Source: Opisthocomus hoazin (lineage: Eukaryota > Chordata > Aves > Opisthocomiformes > Opisthocomidae). From it: a stretch of DNA of 64,000 nt. Below the pieces are notes generated by a model, which worked only from the letters and a program-made list of their open reading frames with translations, searched no databases and was not told the DNA's origin. The stretch covers positions 75,139,403 through 75,203,402 of the forward strand of contig NC_134419.1 in assembly GCF_030867145.1 (NCBI RefSeq). Direction: 5' to 3'. Below are positions 49,001-61,232 of the stretch, piece after piece (position 1 is the stretch's first letter; every line of letters starts with the position of its first letter). Both the position numbers and the translations under genes were made by a program.

Positions 49001-52000
49001 ACTCGGAAAGTTTCATTAACTGCAAGATTGACACAAGGTTTCTATGACAACATGTGGAAGTCACGCTGGTAGAGACTAAAATGCTCAAAACCTTCCACTT
49101 TTTCCATACAATCAAACAGCAATTTAGTTCAGGAAAATGAAAGAAAGATCTTTGTAAGAAGGAGCAGGAAATATATACATATATCAGTGATGCCTCCGAG
49201 CAGAGAATAGCCAGACAGCTGCTGCCTTGGTGGTCCATCCAGTACGTTTCTAATGGAGGAACAAAGGAATTAAAAGCAAATGCAGAACAATGTCAGATTT
49301 TTGCAAAAGAAAAAGCCAAGTAGTGCTCTGTAGAGTTGTGTCCATATTTTGCATAACTGCATGGCAGTTTTTTTACATTGAAATTTTAATATGCCAATAA
49401 TTTCTGTATTCCCAGAAAATTCATAGGAATTCACTTTTCTTTATAGTGATCTCTGGAAGTTGTCACTTATTAGACATTGCTGTCACCATGCAAACACTTA
49501 ACTTAAACCTAAGCACTTCTGTGACAGGTTTAATCCTATCACAGCAATCATTTCTTCGTATTTTTTGCTGATGTGAATATATTTTTATTACTTGTGTTTA
49601 AAGGCCTGTAACTCACAACCTATTACGAAAGAAATAATTTTTTCGTCTTTGAAATAATGTGTTCCAAGGGAGGATTTTCCAAAAGTACCATGTAACTGAA
49701 AACCTGCTCTACTTAGAAGTCATTTCTATGATTGGTGTGGGTTTCCTATTCCAGTGACACGTGCTTAGGTGGTTTATCGTTAAGACAATTTTGTAATGAA
49801 GTGGCATGTTTTTTTCCTGAAAGGCTCACAGATGTAACGCTCTAACTTCAACCACTACGTTCAAACAAGTGGGCTGAAAGGTCTGTCTGATCCGTCGTGA
49901 GAAGAGACGAGCTGCTTTCCCTCTTTTCTGACTGTGTGGGCAAGAGAAGACTGAACACAGGCAAAGGGATGAAGAATGGAGTGGAGGCAGGAGACTTCTG
50001 CTTTTTCCTTCTCTCCCTCCTGCCAGGTAATCTACTAGCATTCCCAGACTTTGAATGTTTATTCTGAACTCCAGCAAAGCATTCCTCTTGAAATATATGG
50101 AGCAGTGCTGACTTGCAATGGTTTTCTTAAGGCAGCTATCACTTTGAGCCATGCTGTGGTTATATATGTTTGTCACGTGCTAAACTGCTTGATTTTCCCA
50201 AACTTAGCTTACTAAGTTAGTCAGGTGGGAGAGACAGCCTGGTACTTACTAGTTGCAGTCCTGGAGGTAAAAGCCAGAGGGTAAAATTCCAGTTACATTG
50301 GTGTATCATGGAACTTGTCTCACTGCCGTAAGCAAACTATATACTAACAACGACAGCAGTCTGCACCCAGTGTACAGGACCTAGCTCGTGTTATTCTCAT
50401 CCAGCAACTGAGAATTCCTGCGAAGAACTGATGTGTCATAGCCCTACAGCTCCCTGGGTCAGATTCCTTACACTTCATAGCTATCCAGCATAGTGTTCTC
50501 AAACATAAGCCAATTCACATTAATAGAACGCTTTCATGTGATCCAGGGAGAAAGGGGATCCATACACCAGCTAGGAGTGAAGGAGTGCAGAAGGTTATAA
50601 AAATCAGGGACAGGGTGGTACATTTTCATTTTTAGTCTAGGGGAAAATTGGGTAAGTAATTTTTTATTCTTTAAATTTAAAAATGTCTAGACTCTTACAA
50701 GAGTAAAAGAAACTCTTCTCCTTACCAGAAAAAAACAGTGGCTCCTTTGAGGTTCTGTAGTTTTATGATCTCTTGTATAACTTGTTTTACAATCCATATA
50801 GCCTATACATTAGTCTACAGGATGATGTCTACTTAGCCAGTATCTTTCTAAGACCAAGAGACTGACCATTAAGTGTGCATGTCCTAAAGTAGCTGTTTTA
50901 AAAACATGTTGCAACGTTACAGACTGTAATAGCTATTTGCAAATGCTGGAGTTTTTAAACATGGCTCTCTTCCACCGTTGTTCTTTTTTCAGAAATAGTT
51001 CTAAGGATTTGTTTCAGAAAAGGATTGCTTGTTGATTTTAAGTTGCCATGTAATGACAAGAATGTGTGTTTCTCATGCAAAATTTCAGAGATAAAATTAG
51101 ATGGCTAGTCACTAGAAAGATTATGCAGATGTTTGACGATGTTCTTAAGTGAGAACTGACTACAGTGTTTTGCCCTTTCATGCATAGTAAAGTTTGCTTC
51201 AGGCTGTAAAATACAACGCAGAACATCTGTAGGTAGAATATTGCCTCTGGTGACCCAAACCTTTTACGGATCTTCGGGTGTTTGAAGTCATTTCCAGCCT
51301 TTCCCACTAGGAGAACTAATAAGATTAAAATAATACTTCACTAGTTTGCAATTAACAAGAATTTGATTGTGTTATTATTTTGACCATTGCTGACATTATA
51401 TTGAAATATGTTGTCAACATGTAAGACCGTGGCCACTTCAATTATTTCTGGATTTTTTTAAAGAACAGGATTTATATTACCACAATGTTTTGTATGTTTT
51501 GGAAACTATTTTTCCAGTAACTGCTTTTAAAAAGATAGGTTTGTCTTCAGGCAGAAACTAACAATTATATTCACAGACACTGGATGACAATGGCAGACAT
51601 GCTTCTATCTGTGTTATAAAGTTGGTATTTCCTACAAAATCTGATCTTATAAAAAAAATAGAGTGCTTATAGCTTGAATTTGTTTCTCATGATTCAGCTA
51701 TTCAGTATCAAGCTTCCAATTATATAGGAGTAGACCTTTTTGCCTTTACACAACCCAAGAGATGGGTTAGAAACCTGCTCTACATGTAGGAGTAAAAAAA
51801 AATTTCCATCCCTTCATATCAAAACTATTTAATTATAGATTCCAAGATTAATTAAGTAGCTGCCAATACATATATCCATAAATCTTATTTTAAAGGGATT
51901 TTGGAAAGGAGAAAGGTAGAAGGGCTGGTAGTTGGCTAGAAAAGTCAGAAGGGCCTATGATTGGAAGATCTAATCCTCATTGGCTTCGTTCTCAGTACCC

Positions 52001-52003
52001 TGC

Positions 52004-52044
52004 CATCTGCATCTACATCTGTATCTGCATCTGCATCTACATCA
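52004..52044. repeat. Hexanucleotide microsatellite (CATCTG/CATCTA)n
   Basis: Nearly seven units of CATCTR with one GTATCT-type variant. The minus strand would read as alternating Asp-Val/Asp-Ala, but no gene is attached to it. Confidence 0.9.
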
Positions 52045-52773
52045 ATGCATTTTTCCATCTTTAAAACAGAGATCTGTGACAATGACAGACTTGTATACCC
52101 TGGCTTGAGGAGATCAGTCATCACTTTCCGCACGCTCCAGAATTATCTAGGTATTGTTCATCAAGCATTTTGACAATCCCAGGGCAAGCTGTGGAAAGCA
52201 ACATAGTCTAGGAAAAAGCTGATCTAAGCTGTTCTAAGTTATATTCTAGCTTGGTTATTTTATCAGTAACGCAAGATGTCAATGGCTGGACATGTTTGGA
52301 TTGTCACACGTGCATTGGTTTGTGGGGCTGGTTAGAAAGGACATCTGTTCAAAGGCAGTCAAACAGCCTACTGCAAAGAAGAAATAAGGTAAATGCCCCC
52401 AGTTCCAGCGTTGTACTTCACACTCACAGGTATGGCTGCTCACCATTTCCCTCTTATATAAAAAATAATTTACTTTGTAAATTGCTTACTAGTTATTTTG
52501 TGGGGCTTGATACAAACGAAGCAGGATGGAAATAGAAATAGAAGAAATAGTTTGGAGAGCTTCCAGAGTGGGCAGCAGAGGGGGGCCGAGGGGAAGACAT
52601 CTCTGTGAAGGTTCAGGTTGTGAAATGTCCTGCAGGCTGTGGTAGGGTCCCTATCTTCATTGTCAAGTTCCATTCAGCTGGATGGGAGGAAGGTATTTTG
52701 AAGAGCATTGAGGCTATTCCTTTCTTATCACTTTAAACTTTCTTTAAAATTCTCTTATATCTATCATTTTTTA

Positions 52774-52811
52774 ATGGCAGTATTAGAGAATGATTTTATG
52801 GCAGTATTAGA
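52774..52811. repeat. Short direct repeat
   Basis: ATGGCAGTATTAGA occurs at 52774-52787 and 52798-52811, ten bases apart. Confidence 0.85.
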
Positions 52812-54130
52812 CCTGTAATACTGGGCAGCTTTTCTCAGTGCTGTGCTGCTTCTTTCAGTGAGGGAAGGAAAACCCAGCTTTCATACTGACATCTGATCTT
52901 TTTTGGGCCTTCATTCTGCAGGAGATGGGAGCCACTATGCAGGCTGCAGAAAACTTTCACATCAGCTTTTGTGTTTGCTGATGCCAATGGAACAACATTT
53001 ATAGAAGCCCCTTAAGTCCATAACAAGTCTGACAAGTAAAATTTTACCCTACGTCTATGCTCTAGGCTTAAAGCCAAATGAATAGCTTAAATTCAGTCAA
53101 TTGATGCTGCATTCAATTGCAGAAACTAACGGGGTGAAGAGTTGCACTGCTGACAACAGTATAAGAGTAGAGCCATCACAGACTATAGTTTTTATTTTTC
53201 TTGACATAATCCTTTTTAAGTACTGGCTTCTAAAAATCACATGGTGAAACAATGTTTAGTTTAATTTTTGTATGTTTTCATTAGAAGCTCTTGAATGCAT
53301 GATACTATGAAAATATATTTGTTGGTCAAGACACATAAACAGAATATACAAGCCTCATCAAGTTTGACAGAATACTGAACTATATATTCTTGCCAAATTA
53401 AGTTTGTCATAAAATGCTAGTTAGGACTTGACAGACTCATTTACTTCTCTGGTTTCACAGCAAGCAAATGATCCACGTAGCACTCTTGGTTCTTGGTCGA
53501 ACCCAAGACTCAGCCAGCTCTGAGTCCTTGCAAACAGATTAGAATGTATTTGTTTGCTTCATGTGTAAACAGTAGTGTGCTGCGGGGAGTTTTATGGGAC
53601 TGTCATAGGACTGAACATAAATAAAAGGTAAGAATGAATTCTTTTGTTACCTAGACGAAATCTGCTTTTCTGAATATAAGTAATCAGGAAAGATTTGCTG
53701 GTTCACAGCAACCTGACTGGGTGTATAGTGTAAACACTTTTTCTTGCTATCAAAACATAATGTGATAGATATCATGCTAATTTTTTTTTTTTTTGTATAT
53801 GAACAGTTGCTGTTTTTGAAACAGAAATATTTCAGAAGGAAACAGGGCCAGTATAATTTTGAGTAAGAAAGCAGAACCATGAGATAATCTCCCTAGAGGC
53901 AATGAAAGAAAACAGGACATTTTATTAGGGAACCAACACTATAGCTATTTCTGCAGAATAGATCTGACTGAGAAACTGATCAAACTAGACAAAATAGCAT
54001 ATATTTACAAAGGAATTCTTTGAGAAATATGATTTCAGAACATTTTCTCCCATTCCCACAAGGTGCTTCCTCCAGCAGACCTGTAAAAAATATAACTGTT
54101 TTTGAGAGATACACACTAAAATAGAGGAGG

Positions 54131-54166
54131 GATGTGTCCCTCAATCCAATTTTCTATGATTCTATC
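54131..54166 (+). mobile_element. Possible CR1 tail remnant
   Basis: GTGTCCCTCAATCCAATTTT followed by CTATGATTCTATCAA resembles the last 35 bases of CR1 with several changes. Too short to be certain. Confidence 0.45.
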
Positions 54167-56218
54167 AAGTGTCAGCCAAACAGCACCATTTCCATGCGCT
54201 TAAAGTTTAATGTCAGGTTTTCACTCACCCTCGAAAAGAGGCAGAGAGGATGTGTCTGAATCTTCTGGAACACAAACATTTTTTGATGTTAACAAACTCT
54301 GACATCGTGAGCAGTTCCTAGTTGAAGCCAGAAGCACAAAGATTGCTGCAGTAAAGGGAGGGGAAAAAAAGTATAAAAAAGCAGTTCGTGAGTATCAAAA
54401 TCCCAATTTTTACAGCACAGCTTAATAAATCTGCAGGTTTAGACCTTACATGCCTAGATTTTAATATGCTCCATTTTGGGTTTAGCACAGTATAGACTGT
54501 GAATTCCCCAGCACTTCAGGGGGATACGTGTGTGATGTATTACACGTAGCTGTCTTTCACTTTTGTTACTGTTAGTTTAGTGTGAGGCGAGCTGCTGCCC
54601 TATTTTTCATCCTCATGAAAAAGCTTTTGATTAGACTATAAAGATTTTGGGTTATATTTCTGTATATGTCTGTGTATTACATATACAGCATATTGATACA
54701 TTTGAAACTGTAGTAATTATTAATAAATGTTGGAATAAGTTTCATGCCTACTTGTTACATTGTCTATTACTCACAGTTTCCATGCCACTTCCAACTGTAA
54801 ACTGAAAATTATGCTTAACCACTTTCTTTATGAGAAAGAGCTGATTTTACCCACAAATTTGGAGCGTTGCACAGTTTTATTGCACCCATATGAAAATCTC
54901 TGCATGATGCAAGGGGGCAGGAGGTTTAAATTCATGGTCTACATATATTTGGGTTTTTTTCCAGTTTCTCTGGTTGGCTCTTAAATCATTGCAATATTCA
55001 CATCTAAAGGTGATATGTGTCAGAAGCGTTGAGCATGGAGATGTTCTTTCATTCTAATGAACTAGCCTACTAGCCTTAACATTTCTTAATTGTCCGACAT
55101 GTGATATTTAGTCCCTGCATGAAGACTTACCAGCCTAAAACCAATATTTGAACCATGGCGCTATTAAGCCATTTCTATTGGTAAAATGATTTCAAGAGTT
55201 TTGGAAATTGCACTTAAGCCTTTTGCATTAACATATCGTACAGTCTCATCGTATCTTTCTATGGCAAGTTCTGTTCTTAGATCTGAAGTTTAAAGTGGCT
55301 TATTCAACCTATAGGCTGTCAGACTCTTCAGAGAAGAACTTTACTCCTGTCTAGATGTACAGGACTTCACCCTTAAGAGTTTGCTCATACAACAAAAAAA
55401 GAATCACATCTGGTTACAAGAAGATATCAATCTTGATTCACTTTTGGCTTTTAATTATGGAATGTGGTACTGTGTATATTCCAATCATACATGAACTTTA
55501 AACTGGACAAACAATTGTAGGCTTTATTTTGTGCTCATTCCACTGACCTGAATTACGGTTGGTATCTACTTTTTGGGTACTCGTGACTGCTATTTAGTTC
55601 CCTACATTCTGTCATGGTTTCAAGTTAAGGGTAGAAGTTTCATATTTTTTTATTTACTAATGTCTCAAAGTGCTTTGTGATGAGTTAAAAACAATTGATG
55701 TAACTGGGAGACAAAAGTTCCATCTGTGAACTTGCATAGGGCGTCAGCCTAGGCATTATTTTGAATATTAGCTCCTGCTCTGACAAGAAAAGGCATTTTT
55801 TACCGGCAAGTCAAGGAGATGCAGTACAAAAAGGCACTTGAATCTTTAGTATCCGAAAGAAACAGTGATAAGGCTTGCATAAACATGTAATAATTCTATC
55901 TGAAAGATGAAATCCCAAGAAAACTCTGTCAAGCTGAATAACTTGAATGCTTCTTTTCACATTGCACTGGTCTTCTGCCATCATTTAAGATATCAGTGCT
56001 GTCTGTTGGGATTTTGTGTCCCAATGAACTATCATTTTTACTTTTGAGTGCACATCCAAATATGAATCCAGTTCACTGGATTACAGTGATAGCACTGTGT
56101 GCTTAGGTTATAGGCATTATAGATGCAGCTGGAGGAGGACTAGGGCAATGTTGCTTATTTCCGTTCATTTTATTACCTTTTTCTTAGGGATGAGAAGAAC
56201 AGCTCAATGACAGTAAGC

Positions 56219-56240
56219 AAATAGATAAATAGATAAATAG
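56219..56240. repeat. (AAATAGAT)n short tandem repeat
   Basis: Nearly three units of AAATAGAT. Confidence 0.85.
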
Positions 56241-56476
56241 AAACTAACTACAGAATCAAATATCATCTGGTCATCTGTCAAGTTCCATCTGTTGTAATGA
56301 CCAAAACAAAAATAACTTTATCTGATGTTCTAAAAACATAATTCAATTTTGGTGTTAGAATCTTACTGAGTTGAGAGGGGAAATTCACATCTTTAAGACC
56401 CAGGCTGTTTGCAGACTCAGGAAGCCAATACTGCAGTCATTTGCAGATGATTTCTGAATATTTTCTCACCAAATTT

Positions 56477-56923
56477 TCATTCAGTATTACAATCCCTGCT
56501 TAAAAATGTAAATATGGTGCCTAACTGTGTATAACAACAATTATTTGCTGAGCCTGGTCTCCAGTGAACATTCCCCAAATCAAAACTGAGACTGAGTTTA
56601 AGGACCGCAAAGCCTGCATCTAACGTATTCACTAATGATGAAGAAACGCCAATGGAAAAATACACCTGTAAATTAAGAGTGAACTTCTGAAACCGGATAT
56701 TGTTTATATTAGTAGAAAATGATAACATGAATATAAATAGTGTGGACCCAGCTGGACAAGGCAACACATTATATGAGTTTAAATCTGTCATTAGGAGAAG
56801 CTCATTAGGTTTATGTCTGTCAAAAGGATGAAGACTTGTGCCATCTGTGACAACAGTGAGCAGCTTAGTTAACTTTATCTCCACCAACCACTGTGGATCC
56901 CTGGGACTACTTCCCACCAGCAT
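56477..56923 (-). other. Unrecognised 148-codon open frame
   Basis: Starts MLVGSSPRDPQWLVEIKL and ends FTFLSRDCNTE. I do not recognise a family. Its length is notable for this AT-rich region, but there is no CpG island, no clear splice context and no neighbouring coding sequence. Confidence 0.12.
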
Positions 56924-58269
56924 GGCATTAGATCATCTTTTAAAAAAGCCACCACCACAAAGGCAAACATCAGGAGCTCAAATTTAGAGTAGGAAATGCA
57001 GTTTAGGTACCAGTTACTGTCACCAAATCATCCTAAAAACTTTAGGGACTACCTTTAACTGACTCCTCAGGCTCATTTTGCATGCTTGCTCAGTTGAATC
57101 AAAGGACTCAAGGGGGAAAATAGTTTGTAATTTACATTCATATTCATCTTAAACCTTCATCCATTACATTCATTGTAAACATTATCTTATAACAGTGATG
57201 AAACAATGGTAATGACAGTAAGGAAGCATTCTCATTGTTATACAGTTACTATCCTTTGAAAAAAAGCATGTAAAATTATTTCAGCCTTACTCTTTTTCTT
57301 TCCTTCTTGATTTATGATATCTTTAATGATATTTCTGTGATGTTACTGTGCTAAAAAATGTTCTTGGCTGGCCCTAGCAAATAAGCCTAAGGAAATATTT
57401 TGGTCCTGATTAGCCTTGAAATGCGGTGGGGTCTTTTTGTGCAGGGCTAAATCAGGGTACCATCCGTCAGAAAAAAAGTCCCTCATTCAGTACATACTCC
57501 ATGTAAAATATAACGTATTCTTTTAGAACAGCAATGCCAAATCAAATCAGTAATCCTTTTCATTCTGTACCGATATTCTGAGGGCTGAACACTAGCCCTA
57601 TTTTCCTGTTTAGTCCAATATTACACAATATGTTAATGGCCTAATCACTCAAACCTGCTGTGCCTCAATTTCTGCTTTTGTAAAATGTCGGCAGTGCTAT
57701 CCTGCTTTATGAATCAGTGAAGAGCTTGCATATCCTACCTAAATATTTATAGTACATAAATGTAAGTGTTGTACTTACTTAATATAACTATTTTCAAGGT
57801 GCAGAAGATTGAAAAAACGTGACCAGTTTAATTTCAAAGTAAATATTTTTTCAGCCAAGTTCAGCATCTTTGTAAACAATGATTCATGTCTCTATGGACA
57901 CTATCTTCACTACAAAATTGTTTAGTGGTCAGTGACTCAGTTCCCAGAGTTAGTCTTGCAACGATCTTGTATAATTGCTCGGACTAGAGTCTGAAACCTA
58001 ACCCTGGTCTGGCTATTAACAAGTTGTCTTGAGGTGCGAGTCTATTGAGAGAGTTATTTTCACAGCCTGCCCTCACTGCTGATAAAACACAGCACATCTG
58101 GAATGAGAATATTGTTCACTGCTAAATGTTCAGTAGCTGAGTTTATAACCTAATTTATTCTCACCCAGTGATCAAACAACTATCAAGTGATTATGAAAAA
58201 CATCTTCAGGATAAATCGTGTCTAACTGAGGATGAAGGATATAACCTGTATAGGATATATGCATTTATA

Positions 58270-58325
58270 TATACATAATATGCAATATATACATGTGTAT
58301 ATGTGTGTGTGAGTCTGTGTATACA
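58270..58325. repeat. Imperfect TA/TG-rich simple repeat
   Basis: Alternating TATA, ATATAC and TGTG tracts. Low complexity; it lies at the edge of two overlapping open frames. Confidence 0.85.
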
Positions 58326-58932
58326 TGATTATGTACCTGTGTTAGGCCAGCACAAAGAATCAATAAGCATCTACCCCTCAGCCCAAGGAATGTCTGAGAG
58401 TGTTGGAAGCTCTCTAGAAGCCCAAGAACGAGTCCTCCTCTCCTGTGATATTTGTGTGGGCATGAAGGTTGTGTTAGCACAAAGCACGGAAAGCAGCTCC
58501 AACCTGCCAGCTCTGACATGTCAACACACACCTTGGACCAAGAAAGCAGGAGATGAAATACTGCTGCCATCCGCAATTTGGGAGAGACAGTTGCTGACAG
58601 CTGGTTCAGACTCCACAGCTGAAGGAGAACAAGAAGGAAAGAATCTCTTACCTTCTGAGCAGCTTTACGCCCTGCCTCTTCCCCACCATTGTCCTGAGCT
58701 CTCAGAAAACAGACCTTATGGCAACTCATTGCTCTCTCTTGTATTTCCACTGAGAGTCTTGGCCAAATGGAGGAGAAGAGGGAATACAAGGACAGAAGAA
58801 ACAGATAAACACAACAGAGGGGACAGCAAGGAAATTAGTCTGAAGAAGAAAGAACCTGAAAAGAGGCAAGAAATAATTCACCTTGTGATGCATTCTTCCC
58901 AAGCTTTATATGAGCCTCTAGACATGTGCTAA
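58303..58932 (+). other. Unrecognised 209-codon open frame, probably not a gene
   Basis: The frame opens MCVSLCIHDY and ends QALYEPLDMC, with a Lys/Glu-rich stretch before the end. No domain, signal peptide or membrane segment is evident, and an antisense frame of 174 codons (58265-58789) overlaps it. Both begin or end in a simple repeat. It may simply reflect a locally stop-poor, more GC-rich segment. Confidence 0.12.
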
Positions 58933-61171
58933 ACCAACTGGTCCCCACCTTGCTTATGTCTCCTTTTCTGCCTCAGTGTAAAATGGATTTTTGTCTCCCT
59001 AAGTTGTGTCCCACCATGCCCAGTACTGTGACTGGACACCACAGCAGGCAGAGCAGCTCTGGGACCAGAGAGCCAGCAGGTTCTGAAAATCCACCCATCA
59101 CCTCAGACCTCCCACCACTCCTTCCAAAACTTTGCTCCAAGTAAGAGTAATGTTCTTCCTGACTCGTCTTTGAGGCTTAGGAACGAGGATCCTTTACTTT
59201 GAGGGAATGACTGTGCATTTAGAGTGTGACAACACACGTGCACTCTGTCGAGTTGGCTATGGACCTGAATTATACAGTCATATATGTCTTATCATACAAG
59301 TATGGGTGAAATATTTTTCATAAATCAGAATCATCTGTTTATAAAAGGCAGGCAGTAATAATAAGGAAATCATTTGCAGTCCTGCACAATGACAGGCACA
59401 GATTGACCAGGTGAGCTATGCAGGTCAGCCTCCTCTATCGCTCCTGCGCCCTGCTAGCTGGCTGTGGCGTTAGGAACTTCTATATGAAGCCTTTATCCAG
59501 CTCTTCGTAGCCGCATACGACACGTGGAAAGAGAAAGAGTCAGTGCCACTGCACAGAGCTGTGTGTTTCATCTGGATCAACAGCCTTCCCGCTGACTTAA
59601 GTGCTGCATGTGGAATCTGGTGAAACACTGCTGGTATAAATGTGGTTTGGAAAAAGAAATGTTCCAATCCTTGGATGTTATTTTTTTGGATCATATACAT
59701 TTTGTGAAATGCTTTTGGCATCTCTTTTAGAGACTAAGTCTTCTGAATTACTTTGAGATCTGCAATCAGTGCAAGGAAAAGGGAATATACATGTGCTCAA
59801 GACATTTAATGCTCAATGTGCAAGAGAAATATTGTTCAGCTCCACAGATGTAGGCACTGAGCACCATTTTAGACACCCTGAGGTGGCCATGACATCCTCA
59901 TGGGACTGGCAGATAAAACAAAAAACTTGTCAGAGACCCATGTCTTCCAGAGAGGCAGTTAAGGGATAAGCAGGACACCCTAAGGTGACCAGTGTGACAC
60001 TAGATGTCTCTTTCAGGCAATAGAATCTCACATAAGATTTCCAGAATCACTTGTATTTATTATTGCATGAAACTATATAGTGTTATTAAAGTTCTATTGA
60101 TAGCTGAAATTACAGACTTCCTTTTTTAAGCTGGAAAAATATTCCTGGATAGAATGTAAAATAAAATAATGAGCACCCCGGTGTTTTTTGAGGAAGGGTA
60201 CCTCCTGGTGGAGGTTTGAACAACATTAACTCAAATTCCAGCATAGTCTGGCAAACTGGAGCATGCTGCGGAAGCCAGGGCTGGCATCCTAGTTCTGCCA
60301 CTTGGTGGGTTTTTTTACCTCAGGCAAATCAGTTCATCTCCAGAGAAATATGTGTCTTCTACACCTTTTGTGCCCTGAATGTTTAGAATAATAGGGCTGA
60401 AGGAGGGAGGAGGGACTCTGTACAGAGGCTGAAACGGGAGGTAAAGTCATGCAGGTACTTGATGTCTCTCACTACTTTCTAAAATCACTTCTAATTGTAC
60501 TATATATAAATAAGGCCTTTGCATTTTCTTTAACTGTTACCACTACCATATCTAAGTACTTCACTACTGTGAGCATGAATAAAACTTTTCCAAACACCTT
60601 AGCTCTATGAAGAGGCTGAATCCCGTCAGCAGTCAAAATGCTTTTGGATCACAGTGTTTTTTTCCAGGTCTCACACTGTAGCAGAATAATTCCCTTTCGG
60701 TTCCTGGGCGAACGCTGTGGTTGTGCAGCCTGGCCGCCTCCGGTGCCCCGGTCAGACCCATCTGGGGCACGGGACTGCCCTGAAGCCCTGCGCTGGTGTG
60801 ATTAGAAGCAATGGAAGCCTGTCATAGATCGGATTTTTCCAGGCTAGGTAGTGATACTGATTGAAAATTAGCCAGAAATGGGAAGAATGATTTTTAACTT
60901 TCTTAATCTGTTTTATAGAAAATTCTTTTGTCACTTAATAGCAGGTACTCAGAATCCCCTTGTTTCTGTTCTTTCATACTTGTACGTTAAGTGGAGCACA
61001 TCAGCCAAGGCTGGGCTGCATCAAAGAGCTGTCCTGTTCACTGTCCTTTAAATCCTCAGTCCTACCCTATATTCAGCGGTGCAGTCCTGACAGGCAATTT
61101 CTGGTTATCTTGGGGGGAAGGGCAGCAAAATACCATTTCACAACTCTCACAAAAAGCCAGCTCAGCTTTTT

Positions 61172-61232
61172 GTTGCCGAGCAACATCATGATTTTACAGC
61201 AGATCCAGCTGTGGATGTTGCTAAGCAACATC
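61172..61232. promoter_or_regulatory. Two RFX-type X-box palindromes
   Basis: GTTGCCGAGCAAC at 61172-61184 and GTTGCTAAGCAAC at 61217-61229 each fit the X-box form (GTTGCY, one-base spacer, AGCAAC). The second extends to a perfect 9+1+9 palindrome at 61214-61232. Centres are 45 bases apart. RFX factors bind such sites in ciliary, immune and neuronal genes; which gene this would serve is unknown. Confidence 0.55.
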
